A stretch of 37,435 nt of DNA from Streptococcus sp. HMSC072G04 (GTDB lineage: Bacteria; Bacillota; Bacilli; Lactobacillales; Streptococcaceae). A program made the translations under genes and the position numbers. The DNA is taken from assembly GCF_001813295.1 (NCBI RefSeq), contig NZ_KV812021.1:1-37435 (forward strand), given 5' to 3'. Below, one piece after another: positions 25,396 through 33,122 of this stretch; position 1 is the first letter of the stretch; each line of letters starts with the position of its first letter. The notes under the pieces are model-generated. The model worked only from the letters and a program-made list of their open reading frames with translations. It searched no databases and was not told where the DNA came from.

Positions 25396-26258
25396 TGACA
25401 TTTGCTATTTTAACCGATTCGACCGCAGATTTAGACCAGAACTGGGCCAAGGAACACCAGGTGACCATTCTTGGCTTGACCATTGAGTTAGATGGGACGG
25501 TTTACCAGACAGTTGGCCAAGGTCAATTGACTAGCCCTGAACTTTTAGAAGCCATGAAAAATGGGGCCAAACCGACAACCAGTCAGGTCAATGTGGGCCA
25601 ATTTCAGGAAACCTTTGAACAATTTGCCAAAGAAGGAAAAGATCTGCTTTATGTGGCCTTTTCATCGGTCTTATCTGGGACTTACCAGAGTGCAGTCATG
25701 GCACGAGACCTGGTTTTAGAAGACTACCCGGAAGCCGTGATCGAGATTGTCGATCCGAAGGCTGCTGGGATTGGAGAGGGATATCTGGTCATGCGGGCAG
25801 TAGCTGCGCGTGATGCAGGCCGTTCATTAGCAGAAGCCAAGGAAGAGATCATGGACCTAGCGCCAAGACTGCGGACTTATTTCCTCGTCGATGATCTCTA
25901 CCACCTCATGCGTGGAGGCCGTCTTTCCAAGAGTGCTGCGATCATGGGAAGTTTGGCCAGCATCAAACCCATTCTCTGGATTGATGCGGAAGGGAAATTA
26001 GTGCCCATCAGCAAGGTTCGGGGACGCAAAAAAGCTGTCCGAGAATTACTGGAGCTGATCAAGGCCGATATCGGTGAAAGCACAGCCTTGGTGTCTTATA
26101 CCAACGATCTAGAAGGAGCCGAAGCACTGAAGCAAGAAATGCTTGCGCTTGAAGGAATCGATGAAGTCCTCGTGATGCCTCTTGGACCGGTTATTTCAGC
26201 CCACGTCGGCCCGAATTCCTTGATCGGATTTGTCATTGGAAAAGAAAATCGCAAATAA
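25395..26258 (+). CDS. DegV family fatty-acid-binding protein
   Basis: 287 aa. The start ATG at 25395 overlaps the rae1 stop and is chosen over an upstream in-frame start because [13 protein letters not shown] is the standard DegV beginning. The motifs [40 protein letters not shown] and the C-terminal [16 protein letters not shown] are those of DegV/FakB proteins. FakB proteins hold a fatty acid for phosphorylation by the kinase FakA during uptake of exogenous fatty acids. Which fatty acid this one prefers cannot be said. The ribosome-binding site GGGAG lies within the rae1 3' end. Confidence 0.92.
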   Translation: MTFAILTDSTADLDQNWAKEHQVTILGLTIELDGTVYQTVGQGQLTSPELLEAMKNGAKPTTSQVNVGQFQETFEQFAKEGKDLLYVAFSSVLSGTYQSAVMARDLVLEDYPEAVIEIVDPKAAGIGEGYLVMRAVAARDAGRSLAEAKEEIMDLAPRLRTYFLVDDLYHLMRGGRLSKSAAIMGSLASIKPILWIDAEGKLVPISKVRGRKKAVRELLELIKADIGESTALVSYTNDLEGAEALKQEMLALEGIDEVLVMPLGPVISAHVGPNSLIGFVIGKENRK

Positions 26259-26271
26259 TTTTCCAAATCGG

Positions 26272-26301
26272 TTGACTTTTATCTTAGAATTTTGATACAA
26301 T
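26272..26301 (+). promoter_or_regulatory. rplM-rpsI promoter
   Basis: TTGACT (26272-26277), 18-bp spacer and TACAAT (26296-26301) with an extended TGA before the -10. Confidence 0.8.
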
Positions 26302-26303
26302 AG

Positions 26304-26396
26304 TAGGCGGTATTGTTTACCCCATTTGTAAGGCCCCGGAACCTTTCAAATAACTCGCGGACCGGAACATCCGCCCTGTAAACAAAAACGACATTC
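26304..26396 (+). promoter_or_regulatory. L13-type ribosomal protein leader
   Basis: A structured leader ahead of rplM. TTGTTTAC (26313-26320) pairs with GTAAACAA (26378-26385), enclosing the hairpins AAGG/CCTT (26330-26345) and GCGGA/TCCGC (26357-26374). GGCGG (26306-26310) can also pair with CCGCC (26371-26375), a crossing interaction. Position and form fit the L13 leader family, through which L13 is thought to repress its own operon. Confidence 0.7.
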
Positions 26397-26410
26397 ATAT
26401 AGGAGAAATC

Positions 26411-26857
26411 ATGAACAAAACTACATTCATGGCTAAACCAGGCCAAGTAGAACGCAAATGGTACGTTGTTGACGCAACTGATGTACCTCTTGGACGCCTT
26501 TCAGCAGTTGTTGCTAGCGTGCTTCGCGGAAAAAACAAACCAACATTCACACCACACACTGATACAGGTGACTTCGTAATCGTTATCAATGCTGAAAAAG
26601 TTAAATTGACTGGTAAAAAAGCAACTGATAAGATCTACTACACTCACTCAAACCACCCAGGTGGATTGAAATCAATCTCTGCTGGTGAACTTCGTTCTAA
26701 AAATGCAGTACGTTTGATCGAGAAATCAGTTAAAGGTATGCTTCCACACAATACTCTTGGCCGCGCTCAAGGTATGAAATTGAAAGTATTCGTTGGAGCT
26801 GAGCACACTCACGCTGCACAACAACCAGAAGTTCTTGATATTTCAGGACTTATCTAA
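26411..26857 (+). CDS. rplM: 50S ribosomal protein L13
   Basis: 148 aa, normal length. L13 is an early assembly protein of the large subunit. Motifs: [41 protein letters not shown] and the central MLPHNTLGR all match L13. AGGAGAAATC precedes the ATG. It heads the two-gene rplM-rpsI operon behind a strong promoter and structured leader; the gap to rpsI is 18 bp with AAGGAAAGG as the ribosome-binding site. Its codon use is that of a highly expressed gene. Confidence 0.98.
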   Translation: MNKTTFMAKPGQVERKWYVVDATDVPLGRLSAVVASVLRGKNKPTFTPHTDTGDFVIVINAEKVKLTGKKATDKIYYTHSNHPGGLKSISAGELRSKNAVRLIEKSVKGMLPHNTLGRAQGMKLKVFVGAEHTHAAQQPEVLDISGLI

Positions 26858-26875
26858 GGAAAGGAACAATAAAGT

Positions 26876-27268
26876 ATGTCACAAGCACAATATGCAGGTA
26901 CTGGACGTCGTAAAAACGCTGTTGCACGCGTTCGCCTTGTTCCAGGAACTGGTAAAATCACTGTTAACAAAAAAGATGTTGAAGAGTACATCCCACACGC
27001 TGACCTTCGTCTTGTAATCAACCAACCATTCGCAGTTACTTCAACTGTAGGTTCATACGACGTTTTCGTTAACGTTGTAGGTGGTGGTTACGCAGGTCAA
27101 GCAGGAGCAATCCGTCACGGTATCGCTCGTGCCCTTCTTCAAGTAGACCCAGACTTCCGCGATTCATTGAAACGCGCAGGACTTCTTACACGTGACTCAC
27201 GTAAAGTTGAACGTAAGAAACCAGGTCTTAAGAAAGCTCGTAAAGCTAGCCAGTTCTCTAAACGTTAA
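26876..27268 (+). CDS. rpsI: 30S ribosomal protein S9
   Basis: 130 aa, normal length. The N-terminal [14 protein letters not shown], the central [19 protein letters not shown] and the basic C-terminal tail ending KASQFSKR, which reaches the P-site tRNA, are typical of S9. Its last 47 nt together with the 59 nt that follow are repeated 5.6 kb downstream (32909-33014). Ribosomal protein genes with conserved 3' ends are common sites for integrative elements in streptococci, and rpsI has been listed among them as far as I recall. The coding region here is complete. Confidence 0.98.
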   Translation: MSQAQYAGTGRRKNAVARVRLVPGTGKITVNKKDVEEYIPHADLRLVINQPFAVTSTVGSYDVFVNVVGGGYAGQAGAIRHGIARALLQVDPDFRDSLKRAGLLTRDSRKVERKKPGLKKARKASQFSKR

Positions 27269-27327
27269 TTCGTTGCTGGAAAGTAGAATACAAACGAAAA
27301 CACTTTGCATCTTGCAAGGTGTTTTTT
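27222..27327 (+). repeat. Direct repeat, left copy (rpsI 3' end, stop and terminator)
   Basis: 106 bp aligned without gaps to 32909-33014 with 15 mismatches by hand count. Eleven of these fall in the 47 coding bases, only four in the 59 bases after the sense codons end. The longest identical runs are 18 bp (27263-27280) and 38 bp (27290-27327). Read as the left attachment-site copy of an island. Confidence 0.8.
27299..27327 (+). terminator. rpsI terminator
   Basis: An 11-bp stem with one G-U pair (AACACTTTGCA/TGCAAGGTGTT) and a TCT loop, then a T-run. Confidence 0.9.
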
Positions 27328-27991
27328 GTATGAGAACTGGCGGTGCGCAATTAGGATAGCTCTAGCGACTTTAGTCGCATAGAGATATGCTATGCATAGT
27401 TGCCCCAAGAAAACAAGCGTAGCGATGTTTGATTGGATGGCAACCACTGCACTCAAAATGTTAATCAATACGATACTATCAACGTTTTAAAGCACTCAAG
27501 AGTTTACCTCATGGGTGCTTTTTTATGTTTTTTGAAAAAGTTCACCCATTTTTCTTAGAAAAATTTTTTGTAAATTTAAAATCAGTACTGAGTTTTATAG
27601 AATCTTTTATATAAAAATGGTGTGTCTAAGAGTGTCTTCAATTAATGCTTTATTTGTATGATTTACTAGTCATTCTATTGATAAAAGCTGATAAATATCA
27701 ATTATAAAGTTTATCATTTAGATTTACTACTGAGATAAATGATGAAATTGTTCTATTTTAAGAATGTTCAGATTTAGCAGTTTATTTGACTATTTTTTTG
27801 TAAGTCCTAATATTCCTCAAGCTAGTTAGTATGGTGTTACGAGAATATCAATACTACTATTGATAATTATCATACGACAAATAATATGTGATGAATAGTA
27901 GGAATAAATGATACAAGAAGAATGTATTAAGGGGAAACTTTTTTGATGAAGAATACATACTTTGTAAGTATTATAGTGTGTGGATATTGAG
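27328..27991. other. Gene-free, AT-rich left part of the island
   Basis: No convincing gene in about 660 bp. It holds a perfect GCGACT/AGTCGC hairpin near 27365, a terminator-like hairpin at 27489-27524 (AAAGCACTC/GGGTGCTTT with a T-run) that serves no visible gene, and two inverted pairs of the same heptamer-octamer: ATTGATA/TATCAAT (27677-27702) and TATCAATA/TATTGATA (27846-27865). A 14-codon ORF (27946-27990, MKNTYFVSIIVCGY) follows AAGGGG but ends before the promoter and may be chance. The orphan terminator suggests that a gene has been lost here. Confidence 0.5.
27489..27524 (+). terminator. Orphan terminator-like hairpin in the island
   Basis: AAAGCACTC pairs with GGGTGCTTT (one G-U pair) around a 15-nt loop, followed by TTTT. 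No intact gene upstream uses it; rpsI already has its own terminator. Confidence 0.6.
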
Positions 27992-28020
27992 TTGACGGGT
28001 TGTTTGGTAAATTATATAAT
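27992..28020 (+). promoter_or_regulatory. Promoter of the three-gene ABC operon
   Basis: TTGACG (27992-27997), 17-bp spacer and a perfect TATAAT (28015-28020), 62 bp before the first ATG. One mismatch from consensus in all, so expression is probably constitutive or held down by a repressor. AAGGAGGT lies at 28072-28079. Confidence 0.8.
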
Positions 28021-28082
28021 TATGTTAACTATGTGATTTTGGGTGTTAATGTTATTTAGATGTGTATACATAAGGAGGTAAA

Positions 28083-29462
28083 ATGGCGAGTTCAAATGTT
28101 GATCAGAATAGGAACGCAACATCAAGTTGGAGTGGATATATTCATCAAGGGAAAGTTGGTTTTTTAGTTGCGCTAAGACAATTACGATGCTGCATTGAAA
28201 ATGAAATAGAAAATTTTGAAGATTATGCTATAAGATATGAAAATGCTGAGGACTTTGATATTGTTGGCAATGAAGAGCAAGTATTATCGAGGCATCAAGT
28301 AAAAGCTTATATCAATGGTAATGAGAGAGAGGATTACTCGGACCTTTTTAATATACAAACAAGGAAGTTAGAAAATGGAAAGGAAAAAATAAATGTAAAG
28401 GGGTATCAGATTCATGAATTTGATGGTCAAGGAAACGTGGTACGTATGGTGGTTTCTCCTGAGAGCAGATTTTTGCATGTGATTGTTAGTGTGCCAGATT
28501 TTTATTTGACACGGGAAGAATATAAATCTAAGTTCCCTGGCAGGACAAAATATACTAAAAATGAGTCTCAAGTTCAACTTTATAAATATAAAGTTGGCTC
28601 CGATGAAGTGTTATATTGTCCGCTTTCTCAAAATGATGGTAATGATACAATTAGAGATTATTGTACAGCTGAAATAGAAGAAATTTTAAAATTAAAGGGT
28701 AATCCATTGAATGATAGTGTTTCACATTTAAAACAAGTATATCTCAGGTATGTAGGTTCTTTATTGGATCATAGCATTGGACAAGCACACAGTGAATCTG
28801 GTTTTCCAGAAATATCCTTTAGAGAAATAATTTCCATTATTGAAAAGGAAGCTCCTAAAGATGAAGTATATGAAATGAAGAATACTTTGACTTATAGCTG
28901 GGAAAAATATCATCGTGATTATTCAACTGATATTTCTGAAGAGAACTTCAAACTGATGGATAAAATAATCAATCATTTACTGTCGCTATCTAAAAAAGAG
29001 TTTTATAAGTTTGTAAGAATGGTTTTACCCCATGAAAAGTCGGATGAAGATTTTGCAAAAATATTTAATATTACTCTCTTAGAAAGAATATTCTATTCGT
29101 TGATAAAAGATGTTAGAAAATTTTCGTTTAAACATTATAGTTTTTTAGATGATGTTAAAAAAAGTTATAGATTCTCCTTAATTGATATTGAAGAATCTCC
29201 TGGTCGTATTGCAACAGTAATTAAAAATATTATTGATAATTCAGAATTTTTAAAAGCCACTTTTAATCATGATTTTCTTATTAATAGGGATATAGATGGG
29301 GTTCCGATTGGAGTAAGAATAGATGAATTTGATAGTATGTCAGATAGTAGATATAAAGATGAATGGAATACAGGAATGCAACATAATATTTTCAAACCGA
29401 ATATGGAATTTATTGGCATTAAGAAAGTGAAAGAAAAGAATTTGAGTGTGCCGGAGGACTAA
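28083..29462 (+). CDS. ABC-3C system effector candidate with REase-like N-terminal domain
   Basis: 459 aa, no signal peptide. The N-terminal half looks like a restriction-endonuclease-fold nuclease of the DUF4297/Cap4 kind: an early helix with SGYIHQGKVGF (Gln22), then YENAEDFDI (Asp57, Asp59) and the strand RHQVKAY (Gln72-x-Lys74), the QxK variant of the PD-(D/E)xK site. From about residue 210 the protein is helical (LLDHSIGQAH, ISFREIISIIEKEAP) and ends in a mixed domain, which I take as the partner-binding C-terminal part of ABC-3C proteins. In such systems, predicted by comparative genomics, the variable N-terminal domain is the effector and the ABC ATPase the sensor. Overall AT-rich codons differ from the flanking genes. 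First gene of the operon; the nuclease call is motif-based and untested. Confidence 0.7.
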   Translation: MASSNVDQNRNATSSWSGYIHQGKVGFLVALRQLRCCIENEIENFEDYAIRYENAEDFDIVGNEEQVLSRHQVKAYINGNEREDYSDLFNIQTRKLENGKEKINVKGYQIHEFDGQGNVVRMVVSPESRFLHVIVSVPDFYLTREEYKSKFPGRTKYTKNESQVQLYKYKVGSDEVLYCPLSQNDGNDTIRDYCTAEIEEILKLKGNPLNDSVSHLKQVYLRYVGSLLDHSIGQAHSESGFPEISFREIISIIEKEAPKDEVYEMKNTLTYSWEKYHRDYSTDISEENFKLMDKIINHLLSLSKKEFYKFVRMVLPHEKSDEDFAKIFNITLLERIFYSLIKDVRKFSFKHYSFLDDVKKSYRFSLIDIEESPGRIATVIKNIIDNSEFLKATFNHDFLINRDIDGVPIGVRIDEFDSMSDSRYKDEWNTGMQHNIFKPNMEFIGIKKVKEKNLSVPED

Positions 29463-29463
29463 T

Positions 29464-30159
29464 ATGAGAGACATTGTTATAAAATTTTTACAAAATAACC
29501 ATTTTAATCAGTTGGATACAGATTTTGATTTCTATACGAACTCGCAATACTCAGAGTATTTTATAGTTAGTGAATATAGTCCTAATGAGCTACATAATTT
29601 TTTTGATGATGATAAGACTTCACAAGTAATAAAAGAGTTTGAAAGACTGTCTGTGAAATCGGAACACGAGAATATTAAGAAAAATACCTCTCTGTTTATT
29701 TTGGTAGAAGTTGATAATTTAAAAGAAGCATTTGAAGATGAAAAAATCCAAAGATCAATATTATTGATAGAAGAGGACTATTACTATTTTAGAAAGTTCG
29801 TTTTATTATACACTCAAAATGGGTTATCGGATTTACGAGACAAAACTACTAATGAAGCACTCTATAGTTACTTGGAATCTAATATTGATGCTTTTGAGGA
29901 GGATATGTTTTTTAGCGAGTCGTATTTTATGGCGATGGAAATTGGAGTAAAACTACCATTTTTCACACTCCCTAAAAGAAATGATATCTATCAAAGTATA
30001 GAAAATCAGTATCAGGACAGTAAGGATGAATTAGATAATAGATTATTGGAATTTTATACTAAGGTCACTGATGAGAAATTGTCAGAATCACTGAAAGATA
30101 TTTCTACCGATGATAAAAATATTTCTGATTTACTTCAAATAGGAGAATTATTACAATGA
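29464..30159 (+). CDS. ABC-3C middle component candidate
   Basis: 231 aa from the ATG at 29464, chosen because GGAGG (29453-29457) lies 6 nt upstream; an in-frame ATG at 29446 would sit inside the upstream gene. The protein is acidic, soluble and without catalytic motifs. Notable stretches are NTSLFILVEVDNL and LLIEEDYYYFRKFVLLYT, which resemble the middle components (MC1 type) of ABC three-component systems as I remember them. It starts one base after the first gene's stop and its own stop overlaps the ATPase start (ATGA), a strict operon arrangement that implies equal dosage and complex formation. Function is inferred from context: an adaptor between effector and ATPase. Confidence 0.6.
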   Translation: MRDIVIKFLQNNHFNQLDTDFDFYTNSQYSEYFIVSEYSPNELHNFFDDDKTSQVIKEFERLSVKSEHENIKKNTSLFILVEVDNLKEAFEDEKIQRSILLIEEDYYYFRKFVLLYTQNGLSDLRDKTTNEALYSYLESNIDAFEEDMFFSESYFMAMEIGVKLPFFTLPKRNDIYQSIENQYQDSKDELDNRLLEFYTKVTDEKLSESLKDISTDDKNISDLLQIGELLQ

Positions 30160-32786
30160 AAATCAAAAAAATTTTAATAAAAAACTTTAAAAATATAAAG
30201 GAAACTAGAATTATTGATTTTCAAGAGAATGTAACTTTGTTTGTTGGACCAAATGGATTTGGAAAAACTACAATTTTTGATGCAATAGAGTTATCATTAA
30301 CTGGGAAAATCCGTCGAATTGAAGAGTCCGATTATAGCGATGGTAGAAGTAGTTTTAGTACTCCTTATTTTCAAAATAATCCTGAGGAAGATACATTCAT
30401 TGAGCTAACGTTGACAAATGATGAAGGTAGTTCTTTGATAGTATCTAGTCTTTATAAGAGTAGTATGAATGCTGAGGGAAGTAATGTACCAAAGTTTTCA
30501 TTTTCAAAATTTAAAAGAACAGTTCGGTTTGAACCTGAACCCCTTGAAGACTTGGATGGTTTGAGTGAAAGAGATATACAAAAGGTCATTAGTCAATTTT
30601 TAGGATACGAATCAGAAGATTATAGTTTAGGTGATACTTTTGATTTGTTTCATTATATTCAACAAGATGAAACAGCTTATTATTTGAAGCAAAAGGAGAA
30701 AGATAGAAAGGAACAATTGAACTTTTTATTAAATATTGGAAACTATGTTAATAGAAAAAATCGATTAGAGCGTTTAAAAAGTGTTTTATCCTCTAGTGAA
30801 AAGGAACTAAAAGCAAAAAAAGATAAGTTAAAAACTTCCCCAATTAAGAACGACACTCCATATTCTAAGTTACCTCTTAGAGCAGATAATGACTTTGCTT
30901 TTAATAAAGAATCAATTGAATTTGATAATGAACTGTCAAATGAAAGTTTAAATATATATCTTTCAGAAATTGAAAAACTGCAAGAGTTTCGGAGTTCATT
31001 TTCTCCAAAGGATTACTTTCTTAGAAAACTAAGTGATCAGTTTGAGCGAGAGGTTCTGGATGATAAAGATTTTATTTTCTACTTAATAGTTAGAGAATTT
31101 TTTGAAAGTCAGGATAATATAGAGCATATTGAACAAAATCATACTTTAATTTTAAATGATAAAAATTATTCCTATTTTTTACTTAAAAATTATATCGGTC
31201 AACTAGAGTCATTGGAAAATGACAGTAGAATGTTTAAACGTGGAAAAATTCTAGAGGGTCTGCTTGATGTCGAAATTGACAAACTTAATATAGAGATAAT
31301 TAAGAATTCTTTAAATAGTTTTCCAAATTGGGAATTTGGTCAAGTGTGGCTTGAAATGTTTGATTACAAGTTATCAACTTACAAGATTAAAAAAGAGCAA
31401 CTGGATGATGGTGTAAATTCGATTAACAAGTTACTCGAGATAAGAAGCCGTCTAAAAGAACATAGTGATGAAAAAAATTCAGAATGTGTGTTTTGTGGCT
31501 ATGATTGGGGAGAGAGCAAGAATTTACTGATAGCCTATGAAGAAACAACGAATCAACTACGTAAAAATTTGACTAATTTTGAAATAGAAGTTTCAAATAT
31601 GGTTGAAGAATTAAATCAATTAAAAATGGAGTTGCAAAATCAGATTCAAACGGAGCAAGAGAAACTTTTTGTTATTCCTGATGATTTTTTGTCGGTGATA
31701 CGATCCATAAGTAATTATGACTTTCCTGAGTCTTTTAGCAACTTAGTTGTAATGAACTCAGAGATTAGGCCTTTGCTTGTTGATGAGAGTGCTTCGTTAC
31801 AAGAGTTTGAGAATTTGAAAACAGAGTTAATAAGTTCATTGCAAGAAAAACTATTGATTCCAAAGGAAGTTTATAGTACTTTCCTTAGAGTTGTAAAGAA
31901 GAGTGTAAATTTTGAAAATCTTTTAGAAAAATATTCTATTTTAGCTGGAGAATCAATAAGGGAATATGAAATTTCTTTTGACCTTTTACCCATTTCCTTG
32001 AATAAATTTGAAGAGAACAAAGAAAAGTTGCTAGTATTTTTAAGGGATCTTAGATCTCAAATAGTATTTGATTATTCTAAAAGTTTAGATTCACAACATC
32101 TATTTGATAAATACTTTGCATCTAAGGAAAAAACTTTTGAGGAGTGTACTATAGAAAGAATCAGCCAAAAAAGGGAGTATATTATTAACCAGTTTGAATT
32201 ACAAAGTTTGACGATGTTTAACCAAATTGAGAATCGCCTTCAAATAATCGAACGCACAATTACTTATCTTCAGCAGCGTGTTAGGAAATTAAATAATAAT
32301 ATAAAATCTTACCAAGAACAGATGATTCAAAAGTTGAAGCTTCCCTTCTATATGTATACTGCTAAAATTTTACAAAATTACCAACAAGGAATGGGAGTTC
32401 TACTAACTACTCAAAATAATTCTAATATCAGGTTTATAGCAAATAGTAATAGTGAGCAGGATGTGATGTATCAATTAAGTTCTGGACAAGTAGCTGTTAT
32501 TTCATTTGCTTTCACTTTGGCGCTAAATACTACATTTAAGATTTCAAAAGAGTTCAGATTTTTATCAATTGATGATCCGATTCAAGATATGGATTCTATG
32601 AATGTATATGCTTTAATTGATTTAATAAGACATTCATTATCAGATTATCAAATTATTATGTCCACACATAATGATGGTAGTGCTATGTTTATAAAATATA
32701 AATTTGAACTATTTTCAAATTTTGAAATATCAAATGTAGGGCTAAAAAATATAAAAGACATATTATTGGAGGGTGATGAAGTATAA
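30156..32786 (+). CDS. SMC/Rad50-like ABC ATPase of an ABC-3C system
   Basis: 876 aa. The N-terminal half-ATPase begins KIKKILIKNFKNIKETRI, with Walker A GPNGFGKTT at residues 31-39. A Q-loop region (HYIQQDETAYYL) follows. The middle, about residues 190-720, is mostly long charged helices predicted to form coiled coils and includes CVFC (Cys444, Cys447), a CxxC reminiscent of the Rad50 zinc hook. The C-terminal half carries the signature LSSGQ (774-778), Walker B LSIDDPIQDMD with Asp806-Asp807 in place of the usual Asp-Glu, and the H-loop STHN (His838). All ATPase motifs are present, so it is likely active. Known relatives sense DNA or nucleoprotein states; that it triggers the nuclease-like partner is inference. 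Stop-start overlap with the upstream gene. Confidence 0.8.
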   Translation: MKIKKILIKNFKNIKETRIIDFQENVTLFVGPNGFGKTTIFDAIELSLTGKIRRIEESDYSDGRSSFSTPYFQNNPEEDTFIELTLTNDEGSSLIVSSLYKSSMNAEGSNVPKFSFSKFKRTVRFEPEPLEDLDGLSERDIQKVISQFLGYESEDYSLGDTFDLFHYIQQDETAYYLKQKEKDRKEQLNFLLNIGNYVNRKNRLERLKSVLSSSEKELKAKKDKLKTSPIKNDTPYSKLPLRADNDFAFNKESIEFDNELSNESLNIYLSEIEKLQEFRSSFSPKDYFLRKLSDQFEREVLDDKDFIFYLIVREFFESQDNIEHIEQNHTLILNDKNYSYFLLKNYIGQLESLENDSRMFKRGKILEGLLDVEIDKLNIEIIKNSLNSFPNWEFGQVWLEMFDYKLSTYKIKKEQLDDGVNSINKLLEIRSRLKEHSDEKNSECVFCGYDWGESKNLLIAYEETTNQLRKNLTNFEIEVSNMVEELNQLKMELQNQIQTEQEKLFVIPDDFLSVIRSISNYDFPESFSNLVVMNSEIRPLLVDESASLQEFENLKTELISSLQEKLLIPKEVYSTFLRVVKKSVNFENLLEKYSILAGESIREYEISFDLLPISLNKFEENKEKLLVFLRDLRSQIVFDYSKSLDSQHLFDKYFASKEKTFEECTIERISQKREYIINQFELQSLTMFNQIENRLQIIERTITYLQQRVRKLNNNIKSYQEQMIQKLKLPFYMYTAKILQNYQQGMGVLLTTQNNSNIRFIANSNSEQDVMYQLSSGQVAVISFAFTLALNTTFKISKEFRFLSIDDPIQDMDSMNVYALIDLIRHSLSDYQIIMSTHNDGSAMFIKYKFELFSNFEISNVGLKNIKDILLEGDEV

Positions 32787-32908
32787 ATAAAATACGTGTT
32801 ATGAAGAATTGATATAGTTTGATTCTATTCTTTGATAGAAAAAGTAAAAAACGGTGGAATAATGTTATAAAGTTATTCTAAAACCACTTTAAATGAATTG
32901 TTTCCAAT
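32787..32908. other. Gene-free right end of the island
   Basis: 122 bp, AT-rich. GGTGG-AATAA and TTATT-CTAAAACCAC (from about 32855) can form an imperfect stem that may act as a weak terminator for the ATPase gene. No integrase or excisionase remnant is seen. Confidence 0.4.
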
Positions 32909-33014
32909 CAGGTCTTAAGAAAGCTTGTAAAGCACCACAATTTAGTAGTCGTTAATTCGTTGCTGGACAGCAGAGCACAAACGAAAACACTTTGCATCTT
33001 GCAAGGTGTTTTTT
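32909..33014 (+). pseudogene. Detached rpsI 3' end, right copy of the direct repeat
   Basis: In the rpsI frame it reads GLKKACKAPQFSSR then TAA, against [14 protein letters not shown] in the intact gene, so it is the last 15 codons of an rpsI gene with no upstream part. APQF, not ASQF, is common in other S9 proteins, so this copy may be ancestral or from another strain. Changes R to C and K to S indicate loss of selection. It is followed by a near-identical terminator. Confidence 0.75.
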
Positions 33015-33015
33015 T
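32986..33015 (+). terminator. Second copy of the rpsI terminator
   Basis: The same AACACTTTGCA/TGCAAGGTGTT hairpin as at 27299, with seven Ts. It would now terminate transcripts leaving the ABC operon. Confidence 0.85.
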
Positions 33016-33056
33016 CGATTCCTGATATGTAGTTCACCAAATGAATGACAAACAAA

Positions 33057-33109
33057 AAACCACCCCATCTCCCTCAGTCAAATAGGACTGCAGAAAATAG
33101 GGTGGTTTT
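33057..33109 (-). terminator. Terminator of the CsbD-like gene
   Basis: Outer stem AAACCACCC/GGGTGGTTT with an inner hairpin CAGTC/GACTG (33075-33090), followed on the minus strand by TTTTTTG. Similar outer stem to the hairpin at 4-24. Confidence 0.8.
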
Positions 33110-33122
33110 AGAACGTTAACGG

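Noticed and set aside
27265..27468. 67-codon minus-strand reading frame overlapping the rpsI terminator
   Set aside because: It has no clear ribosome-binding site or promoter, covers the terminator hairpin antisense, and shows no recognised domain. Some hydrophobic residues come from AT-rich sequence.
27946..27990. 14-codon ORF (MKNTYFVSIIVCGY) after AAGGGG, ahead of the ABC operon
   Set aside because: It ends one base before the promoter's -35, so it would not be in the operon's transcript. Too short to separate from chance; mentioned only in the description of the intergenic region.
30156..32786. The ATPase considered as a core DNA repair protein (RecN, SbcC or RecF)
   Set aside because: The stop-start overlap with two accessory genes, IDDPIQDMD Walker B sequence, AT-rich composition and island setting do not fit a housekeeping recombination gene.
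27992..32786. Toxin-antitoxin or type I/III restriction-modification system
   Set aside because: No methyltransferase, specificity subunit, helicase or small toxin/antitoxin pair is present; the three genes fit ABC-3C better.
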